A stretch of DNA of 64,000 nucleotides, from the NCBI GenBank assembly GCA_013141115.1, contig JABFRP010000002.1, positions 1,414,647 to 1,478,646 of the forward strand, written 5' to 3'. The position numbers were made by a program, and so were the translations under genes. The notes beneath the pieces were generated by a model, which was given only the letters and a program-made list of their open reading frames with translations, was not told the DNA's origin and did no database searches. This DNA comes from Ferruginibacter sp. (GTDB lineage: Bacteria; Bacteroidota; Bacteroidia; Chitinophagales; Chitinophagaceae). Of the stretch, positions 35,103 through 44,606 are shown in pieces (position 1 is the stretch's first letter; each line of letters starts with the position of its first letter).

Positions 35103-36002
35103 TTATTCCTTCTTTTTACCTGCAACATTTTTATCAATTACAAAAAACACTTTAGGTTCACTCATACTTTCGCCATTGCCATCGGTTTGGTTTAAAGGCT
35201 GACCTAAATTGTCAAGTGTTTGTATGGTCCAGATAAATTTTTTGCCTTTTTGGGGCGATGCATTCAGGCTATCTGCTGCAGCAGTATACGGCATCATACT
35301 TAATTGTGGTTGCCATATAAATTGCGTGGTGCCTACAATATTTTTATCCAGCAATGGCTGGTTGCTTCTTAATGCCTGTACATCTTTTTGATTTTCTAAA
35401 ATTTCAAAAACCAGTAAACGATAAGTAACGGGAGTGGTTGAAGCAGGCACCACCGGCGTCCAACGGAAAGTTATGGCCGATTGTGCTATGGATTTGTTTA
35501 ACTCTTGTTCATTAGATGGCAACATTAAAGTGGGCAGTTGATAAGCCGCCAGGTAAAAAGTTTTACAGGTAACTGCCGATGCAGGTGCATAATCGGGAAC
35601 TCTTACCAATTGTACACAAATCATATAATTATCTGCAGGCAGCTTGCCTGTTTTTAATAATGCAGTTTGATGTTTGCCGGTAAAAACAATATTCTCCAAA
35701 GGCAAAACATCTAAAGCGTTTAAAATGGTTGATGCGCCGGCTAGTGGCGTATATGTTTTAGCTGTGTTTAAATTAGTGGCTCCAATTACAGTACCATCTA
35801 AAGTTTTTATTTCGGTCTTTATTTTTACATCAAACCTTACTGCTTGGCTGCTACCCATTATAAGCGTTAACACATCCCTGCGGTTTGCCCAATCTGATAA
35901 CCTGGCGGGTGGCCTGCCTGCTACTGTTAAGTTGATATTTATTTGTGATAACAGCGATTGTACGGTTATCATAAAACAAACTATTGCTATAATCTTTTTC
36001 AT
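35103..36002 (-). CDS. Secreted protein, paralogue of the 596-aa protein N-terminus
   Basis: A 299-residue protein with a signal peptide (KKIIAIVCFMITVQSLLSQ). It has the same order of motifs as the N-terminal ~275 residues of the 596-residue protein at the start of this operon. The motifs are PARLSDW/PAKIDDW, an APTLI/LPTLM strand, FRWTPVVP with PVTYRLLVF, LRSNQPL/MKSNQPI and FIWTIQTLDNLGQPL. The fold looks like an FN3-type beta-sandwich domain. No type IX sorting domain was recognised. It is the last of four genes packed with gaps of 2-23 bp, all exported. Function unknown; a structural part of a surface assembly is plausible. Confidence 0.75.
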   Translation of the reverse strand: MKKIIAIVCFMITVQSLLSQININLTVAGRPPARLSDWANRRDVLTLIMGSSQAVRFDVKIKTEIKTLDGTVIGATNLNTAKTYTPLAGASTILNALDVLPLENIVFTGKHQTALLKTGKLPADNYMICVQLVRVPDYAPASAVTCKTFYLAAYQLPTLMLPSNEQELNKSIAQSAITFRWTPVVPASTTPVTYRLLVFEILENQKDVQALRSNQPLLDKNIVGTTQFIWQPQLSMMPYTAAADSLNASPQKGKKFIWTIQTLDNLGQPLNQTDGNGESMSEPKVFFVIDKNVAGKKKE

Positions 36003-36004
36003 AG

Positions 36005-37735
36005 TTATTTGTTTTTCTTAGTATCAAATTTATATTGAAACCCGGTGCGGCAGGTGCTTTCTAAATAGTTAGCCCCAGCAGGAATTACAGAATTGCCGTA
36101 CTTAAAATAGTTGGTAGATAAATAGGTGTTCCAGCTAAACTGTTTGGTTATCTTCCAATCCACACTGCAGGAAGCGATGAGATTATTATCGCTTTTAAAT
36201 GAATTGAGTTTGGTTAAATTGTATTGCAACTGTCCACGCAATTGTACTTTCTTTTTAGCAACGGGCATACTTAACCCGCTGCTGAGGGTGGCCAGTGTTG
36301 TTTTTGCCATTGGCACATCATTGTAAAAATACATCAGGCTAAAATCGGGCGTAACGTCTTTAGTAAAAAAAGAAGGCACATAGGTAAGCAGGGCCGTGTG
36401 GGTATTGTTGCTGGTGGTTAACCCGGTTAAAACATCACGTTCATCGTATTTGCTGTAATTGTAACTAAGGCTAAGCAGGTGCATCATTTTTGTGTTGCTC
36501 CAGGTATAGGTGGGACTAATACCAAGATCATTACTTACATTTTTTATGCCGTAAGGATTAAGGCCGCTGGCGGTTTGAAAACCAAAATTATTATAGTTTA
36601 CATTCAGGCTCCACTTATCATTAAATTGAGTAAACCAGTTAAGGTTGCCAATAAACTGGTTGGCTTTTAAAGTGGTGTTGCTGATATTATTTACCCGCTG
36701 CCCAAGGCTGGCTACAATATTCATTTTATTTTTCCAGGTATTTAATTTTGTGTTGATAGTATAATCCAAACGATCGGGTTGCAGGTAAGGATAACCCACT
36801 GTTTGAAAACCAGCACCAAAATATTTACTACTGATACCGATATCAAAGTTCTTTCCTTTTTTACCCAGGGACCCGGTTGCAGCATAATCTCTTATAGTTG
36901 CAGTATGTGCTTTAATAAATGGTTCAAACGATTTTATTAATAAGCTGGATGCGGTATTTAAGTCGGTGGTAAAAACAGATTGGGCACCTTCTAATTTTAC
37001 ATACCAGCCTTTATTAAAATGCACATTGGTTATCATACTAATTACAAAACCTTCCTGTGGCTTAATAGTTAATGGCGGCGGTGCAGAAGAGCTAATGAGA
37101 TCTTTTCCCTTTGCAAAATTAAAAGCCACTTCATACTTATCTTCTTTTTCTTTACCAATTTGAAACATCCAGTTATTGCGTTTAAAGGCCCCGGTAATGC
37201 CGGGCAAAGGCGGCCCTGCAAAATAATTAATACCCGGCTGCGATGTACCCGTAAAAAATTTGATACGGTATTGTCCTGGCTTCAAATCAAAGCCTGCGCC
37301 AAACACACCAATGTCCCCCGTGCTTAATTCGCTGTAGCGTAAATATTGCGTACCCAATTGCAACTCGGCCCATTTGTATTTTGGATTAACCGCAATATTA
37401 TTTACCGGGTTGGTCATCCATTGTTTAAAATTTTGCTTTGGCCCGCCGGGAATAAAACCACTGTAAGGCCCGGCAAAGTTGGTGGGCAATGCTGCCAGGT
37501 TAATATTAAATGGCAAAGAGAAATTTTTACCAAATTGAAAGTTGGGCATAAAATTAAACCGCACCTGGTTCCATGGCCGGCGTGGGGTATAACCCGTCCA
37601 GCCAGCGGGGTTTCTGTCCAATCCATAACCTTCGTAACTAATACCCATGGTACCGCTTACACTTACTTTTGGTACTTGTGCTATGACTGATGTTGCACAG
37701 CATAAAAAGAATAAAACTATAATGGTTTTGTTCAT
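36005..37735 (-). CDS. Predicted outer-membrane beta-barrel protein
   Basis: A 576-residue exported protein (signal: KTIIVLFFLCCATSVIAQ). It is rich in alternating aromatic strands (NIAVNPKYKWAELQLGTQYL, WYVKLEGAQSVFT, WSLNVNYNNFGFQTASGL, KQFSWNTYLSTNYFKYG) and ends with a strand in CRTGFQYKFD. That is the pattern of a porin-like outer-membrane barrel. No TonB box or plug domain was recognised. The start is ATG 37735; an in-frame GTG at 37747 abuts the preceding stop. It is the third gene of the surface operon and follows the 1394-residue repeat protein by 12 bp. It may anchor or export its neighbours; this is inference. Confidence 0.7.
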   Translation of the reverse strand: MNKTIIVLFFLCCATSVIAQVPKVSVSGTMGISYEGYGLDRNPAGWTGYTPRRPWNQVRFNFMPNFQFGKNFSLPFNINLAALPTNFAGPYSGFIPGGPKQNFKQWMTNPVNNIAVNPKYKWAELQLGTQYLRYSELSTGDIGVFGAGFDLKPGQYRIKFFTGTSQPGINYFAGPPLPGITGAFKRNNWMFQIGKEKEDKYEVAFNFAKGKDLISSSAPPPLTIKPQEGFVISMITNVHFNKGWYVKLEGAQSVFTTDLNTASSLLIKSFEPFIKAHTATIRDYAATGSLGKKGKNFDIGISSKYFGAGFQTVGYPYLQPDRLDYTINTKLNTWKNKMNIVASLGQRVNNISNTTLKANQFIGNLNWFTQFNDKWSLNVNYNNFGFQTASGLNPYGIKNVSNDLGISPTYTWSNTKMMHLLSLSYNYSKYDERDVLTGLTTSNNTHTALLTYVPSFFTKDVTPDFSLMYFYNDVPMAKTTLATLSSGLSMPVAKKKVQLRGQLQYNLTKLNSFKSDNNLIASCSVDWKITKQFSWNTYLSTNYFKYGNSVIPAGANYLESTCRTGFQYKFDTKKNK

Positions 37736-37747
37736 GGTATTATTCAC

Positions 37748-40700
37748 TTATTTTTTGGGTTCGTTATTTACCGGCCTGTTTTTTATTTCTTTAATTTTTG
37801 CTTCTATTACCGGTATCAATTCCACATCACCGCGTTTTATACCTTTTGCTTTTAACTCTTTTAATTGTTTCAATTGTTGCTCCAATACTTCTGTTGTAAT
37901 TTCTTCCTGCTTAGTTGCTGCAGTAGCCGTTGGGTTATTACCATTTGTTGTTGGTAAACCGCCTGTAGGTTCGGCATTTTCTCCGCAAGTTTTACAATCG
38001 GTATTTACAGCCTCTTGTGTTATAGTAGTTGCATCTAAATCTTTATTGGGTAATCCAACGCCAGTACCACCTGTGGGATTATCATGGCCCGTAGTTGGTG
38101 GAATACTGTAGTCGAAGCAAACCACCACTTCACATTCTTTACAATCCCTGTCGCGGAAGGTAAACTTCACACATATTTTTCCATACAGCGTACAACAGGT
38201 AATGATTGATTTTGGCGGCAAAATAAACTGCATGTTTAATGATGCTGGCATAGTAAATCCGTTATAATCACTCCAGATTGTTTCTCTGGGATTTTGATGG
38301 GTATTGGTTAACGACGGTGTGAATTGAATAACCGGCGGCATAGTACCCATGGTAATACTATCTGCTACCGCCACATTGGTATTAATGTTGGATGCATTGT
38401 AAATACTACTCCAGGTATAGGGTAAATTTTTACAGGCAATACATTCGTTGCTAAAGCCACTTTGCAATGTAAAGCCTACCACTTCAGCTCTCAACTGTGT
38501 ATATAACATACCTGCCGGTGTAGTGATGTTAAAATTCTGACTTAACAAAGTATAGGGCGGAGCGGATGTAACATGCGTAATACTTTTTGTGGTTGGCTTT
38601 ACAGTGAGTTTAGGATCGCAGGGACAAACAGGACACACCACTTTAAAAATAAACTTACAGCTATCACAAATTTTATTACCGCATTTTCCATAAATAGCTA
38701 CAGTGTATAAACCGCCATCGTTGGTGGTAAAGCTGGCTGTGCCCGTACTTGTTGTAGTGCTTCCGTTTGGAAATGTAACTACTATTTGAACAGAGCCGCA
38801 ACTTGCAGGTACGCAGTTATATGCTGCTGAAAAATTGTAAGTGGTTTTGCATTTTAAAGTAATGGGCCCTTGATTTGTTTTGCAATCTAACTTGGTAGTA
38901 GTGCCAGTTCCCGGCCATGGTACAGCATCGCCAATTGGTACTGCTGTTTTAGCCAATCCCAGGTGTGGATTAATAATTACCTGGTTGCTTATGTATATAT
39001 TTCCCCAACTGCTTTTATTACAATTACAACCATCATCTTCTACTAAACCTACATCTATATCATTATTGGTTTGGCAGTTAAATGTAAATACGGCACTGGT
39101 AAAATTATTGGGGTTTACATCACTATTTAAAGCAGGGTTGCTGTTATTAATATTAGTAAGCATATAACCTGCAGGTGGTGTAACAGTAATGTAATAAGAG
39201 CCGGCGGCTAAGCCACAAAAGCTATAATAACCGGGGAAGCCATTGATGTTATTGGCAGAAACAACCGGTAAGCCTACCTGCACATTTGCTGCTGTATATA
39301 AGGTAATGGTGCATCCGTTAATGCCAGCTTCGCCAACATCCTGCAAGCCATTGTTGTTGGTATCAAACCAAACAAAATTACCAATGCAGCCGCAGCCTGT
39401 ATCTGCAATATTTACACAAACTTTTGGAGATTCGGAACCAATATATTGTACGGCATTTTGAAAAGCAGATGCTCCAAAACTATTCCAGCCCACCATACCC
39501 GCAGTTGCCCCCGGAGGCGTTTGTGCTTTGTATACAAATGTTTCTGTTTGCCCCGCACCTAATGTAAATGCACCAAAATCTATACGTACTGATTTTTGAT
39601 TTTGAATAACTCCAAGTGCCGGAATGTTCCATGTAACCGGCAGATCGCAACCAATGGTGGTATTGGGTACTATATACAAATCGGCAGGGGTTGCCCTGTT
39701 GGGTTGCGGATTGGTAGAATAAGTAATTGCAGAGGCACTGCCTAATGGTATGTAATTGGTTAAATAAACGGGCATGCTGCTACCTCTTACATTACAATTG
39801 ATCACATTAATATCGCTGCCAGATACGGACGTATTTGGTAAAAGATCGATCATACGTATTTGAGTAAAGGCTACATTGCCCGGGTTATTTACTTTTAGCC
39901 TGTAATAAACAGCCGCCCCGGGAGCAACGGTTACACAACTATCCCAAACCAGGCTGTCTTTACTTACCTCTTTTACTAATTTTAATGCCAGTTTCTTTTC
40001 GCACACATATACATGCGTGGAGTTATTCCACCAGTTTACTTCACTCATTGCCGCATTAGTTGCATCGTAGCAGTTGGCGGTATTGGTAAGCAGGCCAGCA
40101 GGCGCCATGCTGGTAATTTTTGCTTTAAAGTTTATTACATACCAATTGCTGCCTGTATTACATGATGCAGTAAGTGTGGGTAAATTCCATTGTAAGTTAG
40201 TAGTGGCGGATGATTCTGCATGTGCTACAGTAATACCGGTACCAGGTTGATTGGTAACTATACATTTTGTATAGGCAGCATAGGTTGCAAAAGTTGAACT
40301 GTTAGGAATATATTCCAACCCTGTGGGCAACACATCTTTTATACTGGCACCGGTTAAATTTGCATTACCATAATTTTGCACTGCTATCGAATAATTGATC
40401 GTATCATTTTCATTTAAGCAATACTGGTAGTCCCAATGATTGCACATGTCTTTAATAACTTCTACTTTGGGTATTTTAGCACTAATAACAAATGATGGAT
40501 TACAATTGTAATTACCATTGCTGGTAGTATAGGTTGCGCCGGTCATCGCTACCGTGTTGCCTACATTTACAGGCGCCAATGTATTCCACGTAGTGGCTAA
40601 TACAGTAAAATGAAGCTGGCCAAAACTTAAACTATTATTGCCATTAATACCCATATTGGAAGTAATAGCAAAATTGCTGATGGTACATGCACCGGGTATA

Positions 40701-41932
40701 TTAAATGGCGGAGCATAAAAGTTAATATTGGTTGCAGCCAGGGGCCCGGTAAATGTTTGTGTGTAAGGTCCGCAGGTTGTATTTACAGTAATGGTTACCC
40801 ACTTGCCTGCCGGTATAGCTGCCAGGCTAAACGAATCAACATGTATTTGCCCGGGAATGGGTGTACTATAGCCAATATTGTTCCAGTTAAGAGACGAAGG
40901 ATTACATTGATTGTAATACCCTAAATTAATATTAAGACTGGCAGGGCAACCAATAAAATATTGATAGCCTGCACCAAAATAGTAAGGAGAAGAGAATGTA
41001 CCACAATTATTACCGGGAACAGCGGCTACCAGCTTAATACATTCTGTATTGGAGTTCAACGTTTTTAAAACGCTGGTACAAACATTGGTTCCTTTTAATG
41101 TGGCGGTATTGCATTTTGTAAGGCCAATATCTCCTACAGGAAAAGTAACATGTATATAATAATCATAAACACCTGTTACTACATCTAAAGTATTTACACC
41201 ATTACCAATATTAAAAGAAACGGTTCCCACGCCTGTGGTAAACGGAATATTAGTTAACGTGCCGTCTTTTACATCTACAACCGTAGCATTAGCGGGCAAA
41301 TTATCTGTTATACTGGAGTTAGATAAATTAACGCAACCAGAACCGTTAGATACCCGGATATGATAATACACATCTAAAGGAGCCCCACAATTAACTACAT
41401 TATAATTAAATGGACTGCCGGCCGTGTAACCCTGGTACCAGGCGTAACTTCCGTATTGTATGTATTTGGTTATACTCCAGGTTTCGGTAGATGTGGCCGT
41501 AAGGGTGAGCGGGCTTGCAGCTACCGGTACAGGATGCTGGGTAGTTTGCGTAGTTGCATTTAAGGTACCAGTTAACCCTGCACATGCCATACCCGGCTTA
41601 AATTTAACACTGTAAGAAACGGAGTACGACCCGGTACTTTTTGCGCCTTCATTAAAGGTTAATGTAGTAGTGGTACCAACAGATGAAGTACTGTAAGTAC
41701 CATAGCCACACACATCAAAAATAGTATTGTTAAAGCTGGCTTTTATTTGTGTACCGGTGGCATTAATATTACTTATGGAATACTGAATATTAATAGTGTA
41801 ACAAGCACCGCAATTATTACTGGGGTTACCCGCTGATGATTGGGTAATACCTAATGTTTGTGTTTGAGCATAGCTGGCAAGATGGTTGGCTATTAGGCTG
41901 CAAAACAGGTATATATATTTTAAACGCTTCAT
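37748..41932 (-). CDS. Large secreted DUF11/SdrD-B repeat protein with Cys-rich C-terminal domain
   Basis: A 1394-residue exported protein (signal: YIYLFCSLIANHLASYAQ). Two DUF11-like modules span ~490-830 (e.g. INYSIAVQNYGNANLTGASI). A SdrD-type B domain spans ~845-985 (GNFVWFDTNNNGLQDVGEAG, then YYSFCGLAAGSYYITVTPPA). A Cys-rich domain at ~1103-1276 (CPC, ECIACK, TCC, CKECEVVVC) is shared with the 596-residue protein. The end (~1340-1394) is a Glu/Lys coiled coil (LEQQLKQLKELKAKGIKRG), not a type IX sorting domain. It is probably an adhesin-like or scaffold surface protein. It is the second gene of the LytTR-linked operon. Confidence 0.8.
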   Translation of the reverse strand: MKRLKYIYLFCSLIANHLASYAQTQTLGITQSSAGNPSNNCGACYTINIQYSISNINATGTQIKASFNNTIFDVCGYGTYSTSSVGTTTTLTFNEGAKSTGSYSVSYSVKFKPGMACAGLTGTLNATTQTTQHPVPVAASPLTLTATSTETWSITKYIQYGSYAWYQGYTAGSPFNYNVVNCGAPLDVYYHIRVSNGSGCVNLSNSSITDNLPANATVVDVKDGTLTNIPFTTGVGTVSFNIGNGVNTLDVVTGVYDYYIHVTFPVGDIGLTKCNTATLKGTNVCTSVLKTLNSNTECIKLVAAVPGNNCGTFSSPYYFGAGYQYFIGCPASLNINLGYYNQCNPSSLNWNNIGYSTPIPGQIHVDSFSLAAIPAGKWVTITVNTTCGPYTQTFTGPLAATNINFYAPPFNIPGACTISNFAITSNMGINGNNSLSFGQLHFTVLATTWNTLAPVNVGNTVAMTGATYTTSNGNYNCNPSFVISAKIPKVEVIKDMCNHWDYQYCLNENDTINYSIAVQNYGNANLTGASIKDVLPTGLEYIPNSSTFATYAAYTKCIVTNQPGTGITVAHAESSATTNLQWNLPTLTASCNTGSNWYVINFKAKITSMAPAGLLTNTANCYDATNAAMSEVNWWNNSTHVYVCEKKLALKLVKEVSKDSLVWDSCVTVAPGAAVYYRLKVNNPGNVAFTQIRMIDLLPNTSVSGSDINVINCNVRGSSMPVYLTNYIPLGSASAITYSTNPQPNRATPADLYIVPNTTIGCDLPVTWNIPALGVIQNQKSVRIDFGAFTLGAGQTETFVYKAQTPPGATAGMVGWNSFGASAFQNAVQYIGSESPKVCVNIADTGCGCIGNFVWFDTNNNGLQDVGEAGINGCTITLYTAANVQVGLPVVSANNINGFPGYYSFCGLAAGSYYITVTPPAGYMLTNINNSNPALNSDVNPNNFTSAVFTFNCQTNNDIDVGLVEDDGCNCNKSSWGNIYISNQVIINPHLGLAKTAVPIGDAVPWPGTGTTTKLDCKTNQGPITLKCKTTYNFSAAYNCVPASCGSVQIVVTFPNGSTTTSTGTASFTTNDGGLYTVAIYGKCGNKICDSCKFIFKVVCPVCPCDPKLTVKPTTKSITHVTSAPPYTLLSQNFNITTPAGMLYTQLRAEVVGFTLQSGFSNECIACKNLPYTWSSIYNASNINTNVAVADSITMGTMPPVIQFTPSLTNTHQNPRETIWSDYNGFTMPASLNMQFILPPKSIITCCTLYGKICVKFTFRDRDCKECEVVVCFDYSIPPTTGHDNPTGGTGVGLPNKDLDATTITQEAVNTDCKTCGENAEPTGGLPTTNGNNPTATAATKQEEITTEVLEQQLKQLKELKAKGIKRGDVELIPVIEAKIKEIKNRPVNNEPKK

Positions 41933-41955
41933 AAAAATATTTTAGTCTTGATTAA

Positions 41956-43746
41956 TTATTTTTGACAACCGGTAATTTTATAATTGTAACAAACCAGCTT
42001 ATTACAAACTGTACAATCTTCGTAAGTAATTACATACCGTATACAAAAATTTACCTCGGCATTGCAACAGCTTACCATTGGTGGAATACTAACTGTAAAA
42101 TTGATGGGCACGCCGGCACTAATGTTAATATCACCTAATGCATCAAGCTGGGCCGAGTGAGGCTGAGGAATAACACTGGTAAAGTTGCTGTTGGTGGTAG
42201 CGGCATTAATAAAGTTGCCAAAATAGCTATCGTTTTTATTACAGGTAATACAGTTTTCGTTTTCAGGTTTCATATCAAAATAAACCAGTTCGGCACGTAT
42301 TCTTTTTACTTTTTTAGGGGCTGATGCAACCAGTGCTGTAAAGTTCAACCCCCCGTTTCCGTTATTGGTAATATTTCCCTGCATACCAATATTAATGGTT
42401 ACTTCATCACAAGCGCTGCAAGGGCATTTAGGATATTTTAAACTATCAATTTCATTACGTGCATTTCTATTAGCATTAAATTTTAAAGCATCATCTACCA
42501 GGCCATAGTAAGTAAATTGTACGGGTAAGTTGGTGGCTGTTGTGTAATCAAACTGAAAGTTGTGTGTGCTGTTTGGCGCTAAAGACGCTGGTGTAAAACC
42601 AGACGCTGGTAATGGAGTAATATTACTGATAGTGCCCGAACTGGCTTCCAGTATATCGTTCATGGTAAGTGCGCCGTTATAGGTGCCACTCTTCATTCTT
42701 ATGTTGTTTCTTAAATTGGTGCCGGGGCCCGGGTTGGGATTTGCCGGATACCCTGTAAAGTTTAGCGCATCGTTTATTAAAATACTGTTTGAGCTGCTTA
42801 CCATATTTTTATAGTGCCCCCAAATATGGTATTTGAATAAACCATTTTGTTTTGGTAAACAAACAGCACTATCAATTTTAAATTCTGCATTGGCACCAGC
42901 CATCATTGCCTGTGGCGGGTTAGTAGGATTATTTTCTTTTACACTAAATGACCAGGGTTCGCTGGTTCCATTATTTCTTCCAACAGGCTTTCCCTCCTTG
43001 TTCAATGCCTGTACACTCCAGATGAATTCGCAGAGGTAAGGCGGCTTGCATGGGCCGGTGTATATATTGGTAATTACCGCCTGAGTAATGTTCTCCACAT
43101 CTTTTGTAGCGATGGGTTGGTTGCTTTTCATGGCAGCAGTACCGTTTTGCCCCTGCATTAATTGCCACACTTTTAAACGATACGTAACCGGATCTCTTGG
43201 TTTTGGTACCAATGGCGTCCATCTAAAACTTAGTGGCCGCTTTATTTCAGCTTCGGTGTAGGTTTTACCATTTTCGGGTGTGATCAATGTTGGTGGCGCA
43301 TAATCTTCTGCTTTTGCGCTCTCCACTTTAAACTCTTTGCACACTTCGTTGCTGATGGCAATACGATCCTGGTTGTAAAACTGAATGCAAAGCTGGTAAC
43401 TGCCTTCTTTTAATACAGTGCAGTTACTCATCATACCGGTAAGTTCGTTGGTAGTAAATGTTTTTACATCAAAAGGGCTCATGGGGTTAGCTGTAGCAAC
43501 ATTATTACCACAGATAACGGCGCCATTACTTTTAATTTGTATTACCAGCTTAGGCTCTTTCAATTGTACCGTTGGTGCTTTTTGTGCCGTAAGAATTAAT
43601 GCGGCAGGTACGCTTATCCAATCGTCGATCTTTGCAGGTAAAATATTTTTTACCTGGAAGCTCACAATTTTTATCTGGCTGATCTGGCTTAGTGCGGCGG
43701 TGCATGCAAAGCATGTTAATAGCAGCAGTAGTTGTAGTTTCTTCAT
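41956..43746 (-). CDS. Secreted two-module protein (FN3-like module plus Cys-rich module)
   Basis: A 596-residue exported protein (signal: KKLQLLLLLTCFACTAALSQ). Residues ~20-280 share a domain with the last operon protein (APPTLITPENGKTY, FRWTPLVPK, PVTYRLKVWQLMQG, FIWSVQALNKEGKPVG). Residues ~441-596 share the Cys-rich domain of the 1394-residue protein (CPCSACDE, ENCITCNKN, SCCNAEVNFC, EDCTVCNKLVCYNY). It therefore links the other two by common modules. It is the first gene of the operon, 98 bp after the response regulator, with a LytTR-like operator 57 bp before its ATG. Function unknown. Confidence 0.78.
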   Translation of the reverse strand: MKKLQLLLLLTCFACTAALSQISQIKIVSFQVKNILPAKIDDWISVPAALILTAQKAPTVQLKEPKLVIQIKSNGAVICGNNVATANPMSPFDVKTFTTNELTGMMSNCTVLKEGSYQLCIQFYNQDRIAISNEVCKEFKVESAKAEDYAPPTLITPENGKTYTEAEIKRPLSFRWTPLVPKPRDPVTYRLKVWQLMQGQNGTAAMKSNQPIATKDVENITQAVITNIYTGPCKPPYLCEFIWSVQALNKEGKPVGRNNGTSEPWSFSVKENNPTNPPQAMMAGANAEFKIDSAVCLPKQNGLFKYHIWGHYKNMVSSSNSILINDALNFTGYPANPNPGPGTNLRNNIRMKSGTYNGALTMNDILEASSGTISNITPLPASGFTPASLAPNSTHNFQFDYTTATNLPVQFTYYGLVDDALKFNANRNARNEIDSLKYPKCPCSACDEVTINIGMQGNITNNGNGGLNFTALVASAPKKVKRIRAELVYFDMKPENENCITCNKNDSYFGNFINAATTNSNFTSVIPQPHSAQLDALGDINISAGVPINFTVSIPPMVSCCNAEVNFCIRYVITYEDCTVCNKLVCYNYKITGCQK

Positions 43747-43802
43747 TGAAGCAATTTTTTTGCATCATAAAGATTAGAAGAAAGAATGAGGCTTTTTACC
43801 AG

Positions 43803-43836
43803 ATTGTATACTTGCGCTTTGGCATTGTATAAGCGC
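43803..43836 (-). promoter_or_regulatory. Putative LytTR operator upstream of the surface operon
   Basis: On the minus strand, two half-sites containing TATACAAT (plus-strand ATTGTATA at 43803-43810 and 43824-43831) are spaced exactly 21 bp. Each is preceded by GCGC. Two direct half-sites about two helical turns apart is the known layout for LytTR-family regulators. The same arrangement lies upstream of the sensor gene at 47583-47616. It ends 57 bp before the ATG of the 596-residue gene. Confidence 0.7.
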
Positions 43837-43844
43837 AGGAGTGG

Positions 43845-44606
43845 TTAGTTTTTTCGTTTGATCCATTTTTCAAACCGGGAAAGAAATTCTTCCTTGCGGC
43901 GGGTGGCTACGGGTAGTTCTTTACCATTTTCTAAAACTACATCGCCACCACTGCCTTTAATGTATTCTTTTATGTAAGAGAGGTTGATGATGTATTTATC
44001 ATGTATGCGGATGAAATTAGTTTCGGGCAATAGTTTTTCATATTCGCCTAACTGGCGGCTTACCATTATTTTTTTATCATCGCACAAATAAAAGTTGGTG
44101 TAGTTGCCGCTGCTTTCGCAATACATAATATCGGTAAGCTTTACAAATACCAAACCATTACTGGTTGAAAGTGGAATCTTTTCCGGCTCAGCCTGTTTAC
44201 TGCTTTGTTCTAATAAGGAGAAGAGGTTCCTGTTGATATTTTTTGATTCAATATTTTTTGTAGCGGTATTTACTGCCGCTACCAGTTTTTCGCTGTTAAT
44301 GGGTTTGGTAATATAGCCTGTGGCACGATGCTCAAAAGCTTCTACTGCGTGATGGCTGTAAGCGGTTACAAAGATCACTTCAAAATTTACCGACTCTAAT
44401 TTTTTAAGCAGGTCAAACCCGTTCAGGTGCGGCATTTCAATATCTAAAAAAACCAATTGCGGTTGTAATTCATTTATAAGCTGCAGGCCGTTTTTTGCAT
44501 CGGTTTCGGTAGCCATAATTTTTACATCGGGGCAATGCAGCTCCAGCATTTTTTGCAGCAGCTTTATATTCTTTGCTTCATCGTCAATAATTACGCAGTT
44601 GATCAT
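43845..44606 (-). CDS. LytTR-family response regulator
   Basis: A 253-residue regulator. The receiver domain (~1-120) has IIDDEAKNIKLLQKML, the phosphoacceptor Asp in PQLVFLDIEMPHLNGFDLL and FVTAYSHHAVEAFEHRATGY. The LytTR DNA-binding domain (~150-250) has ADIMYCESSGNYTNFYL-type sequence, RQLGEYEKLLPETNFIRIHD and KYIINLSYIKEY. Its ATG overlaps the TGA of the upstream sensor gene, so the two are translationally coupled. It probably binds the two 21-bp-period operators in this region, regulating its own operon and the four secreted-protein genes downstream. Confidence 0.95.
   Translation of the reverse strand: MINCVIIDDEAKNIKLLQKMLELHCPDVKIMATETDAKNGLQLINELQPQLVFLDIEMPHLNGFDLLKKLESVNFEVIFVTAYSHHAVEAFEHRATGYITKPINSEKLVAAVNTATKNIESKNINRNLFSLLEQSSKQAEPEKIPLSTSNGLVFVKLTDIMYCESSGNYTNFYLCDDKKIMVSRQLGEYEKLLPETNFIRIHDKYIINLSYIKEYIKGSGGDVVLENGKELPVATRRKEEFLSRFEKWIKRKN

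Noticed and set aside
37647-38111. 154-residue plus-strand reading in the surface operon
   Set aside because: It is antisense to two strong exported-protein genes, and its hydrophobicity mirrors the codon use of the true strand.
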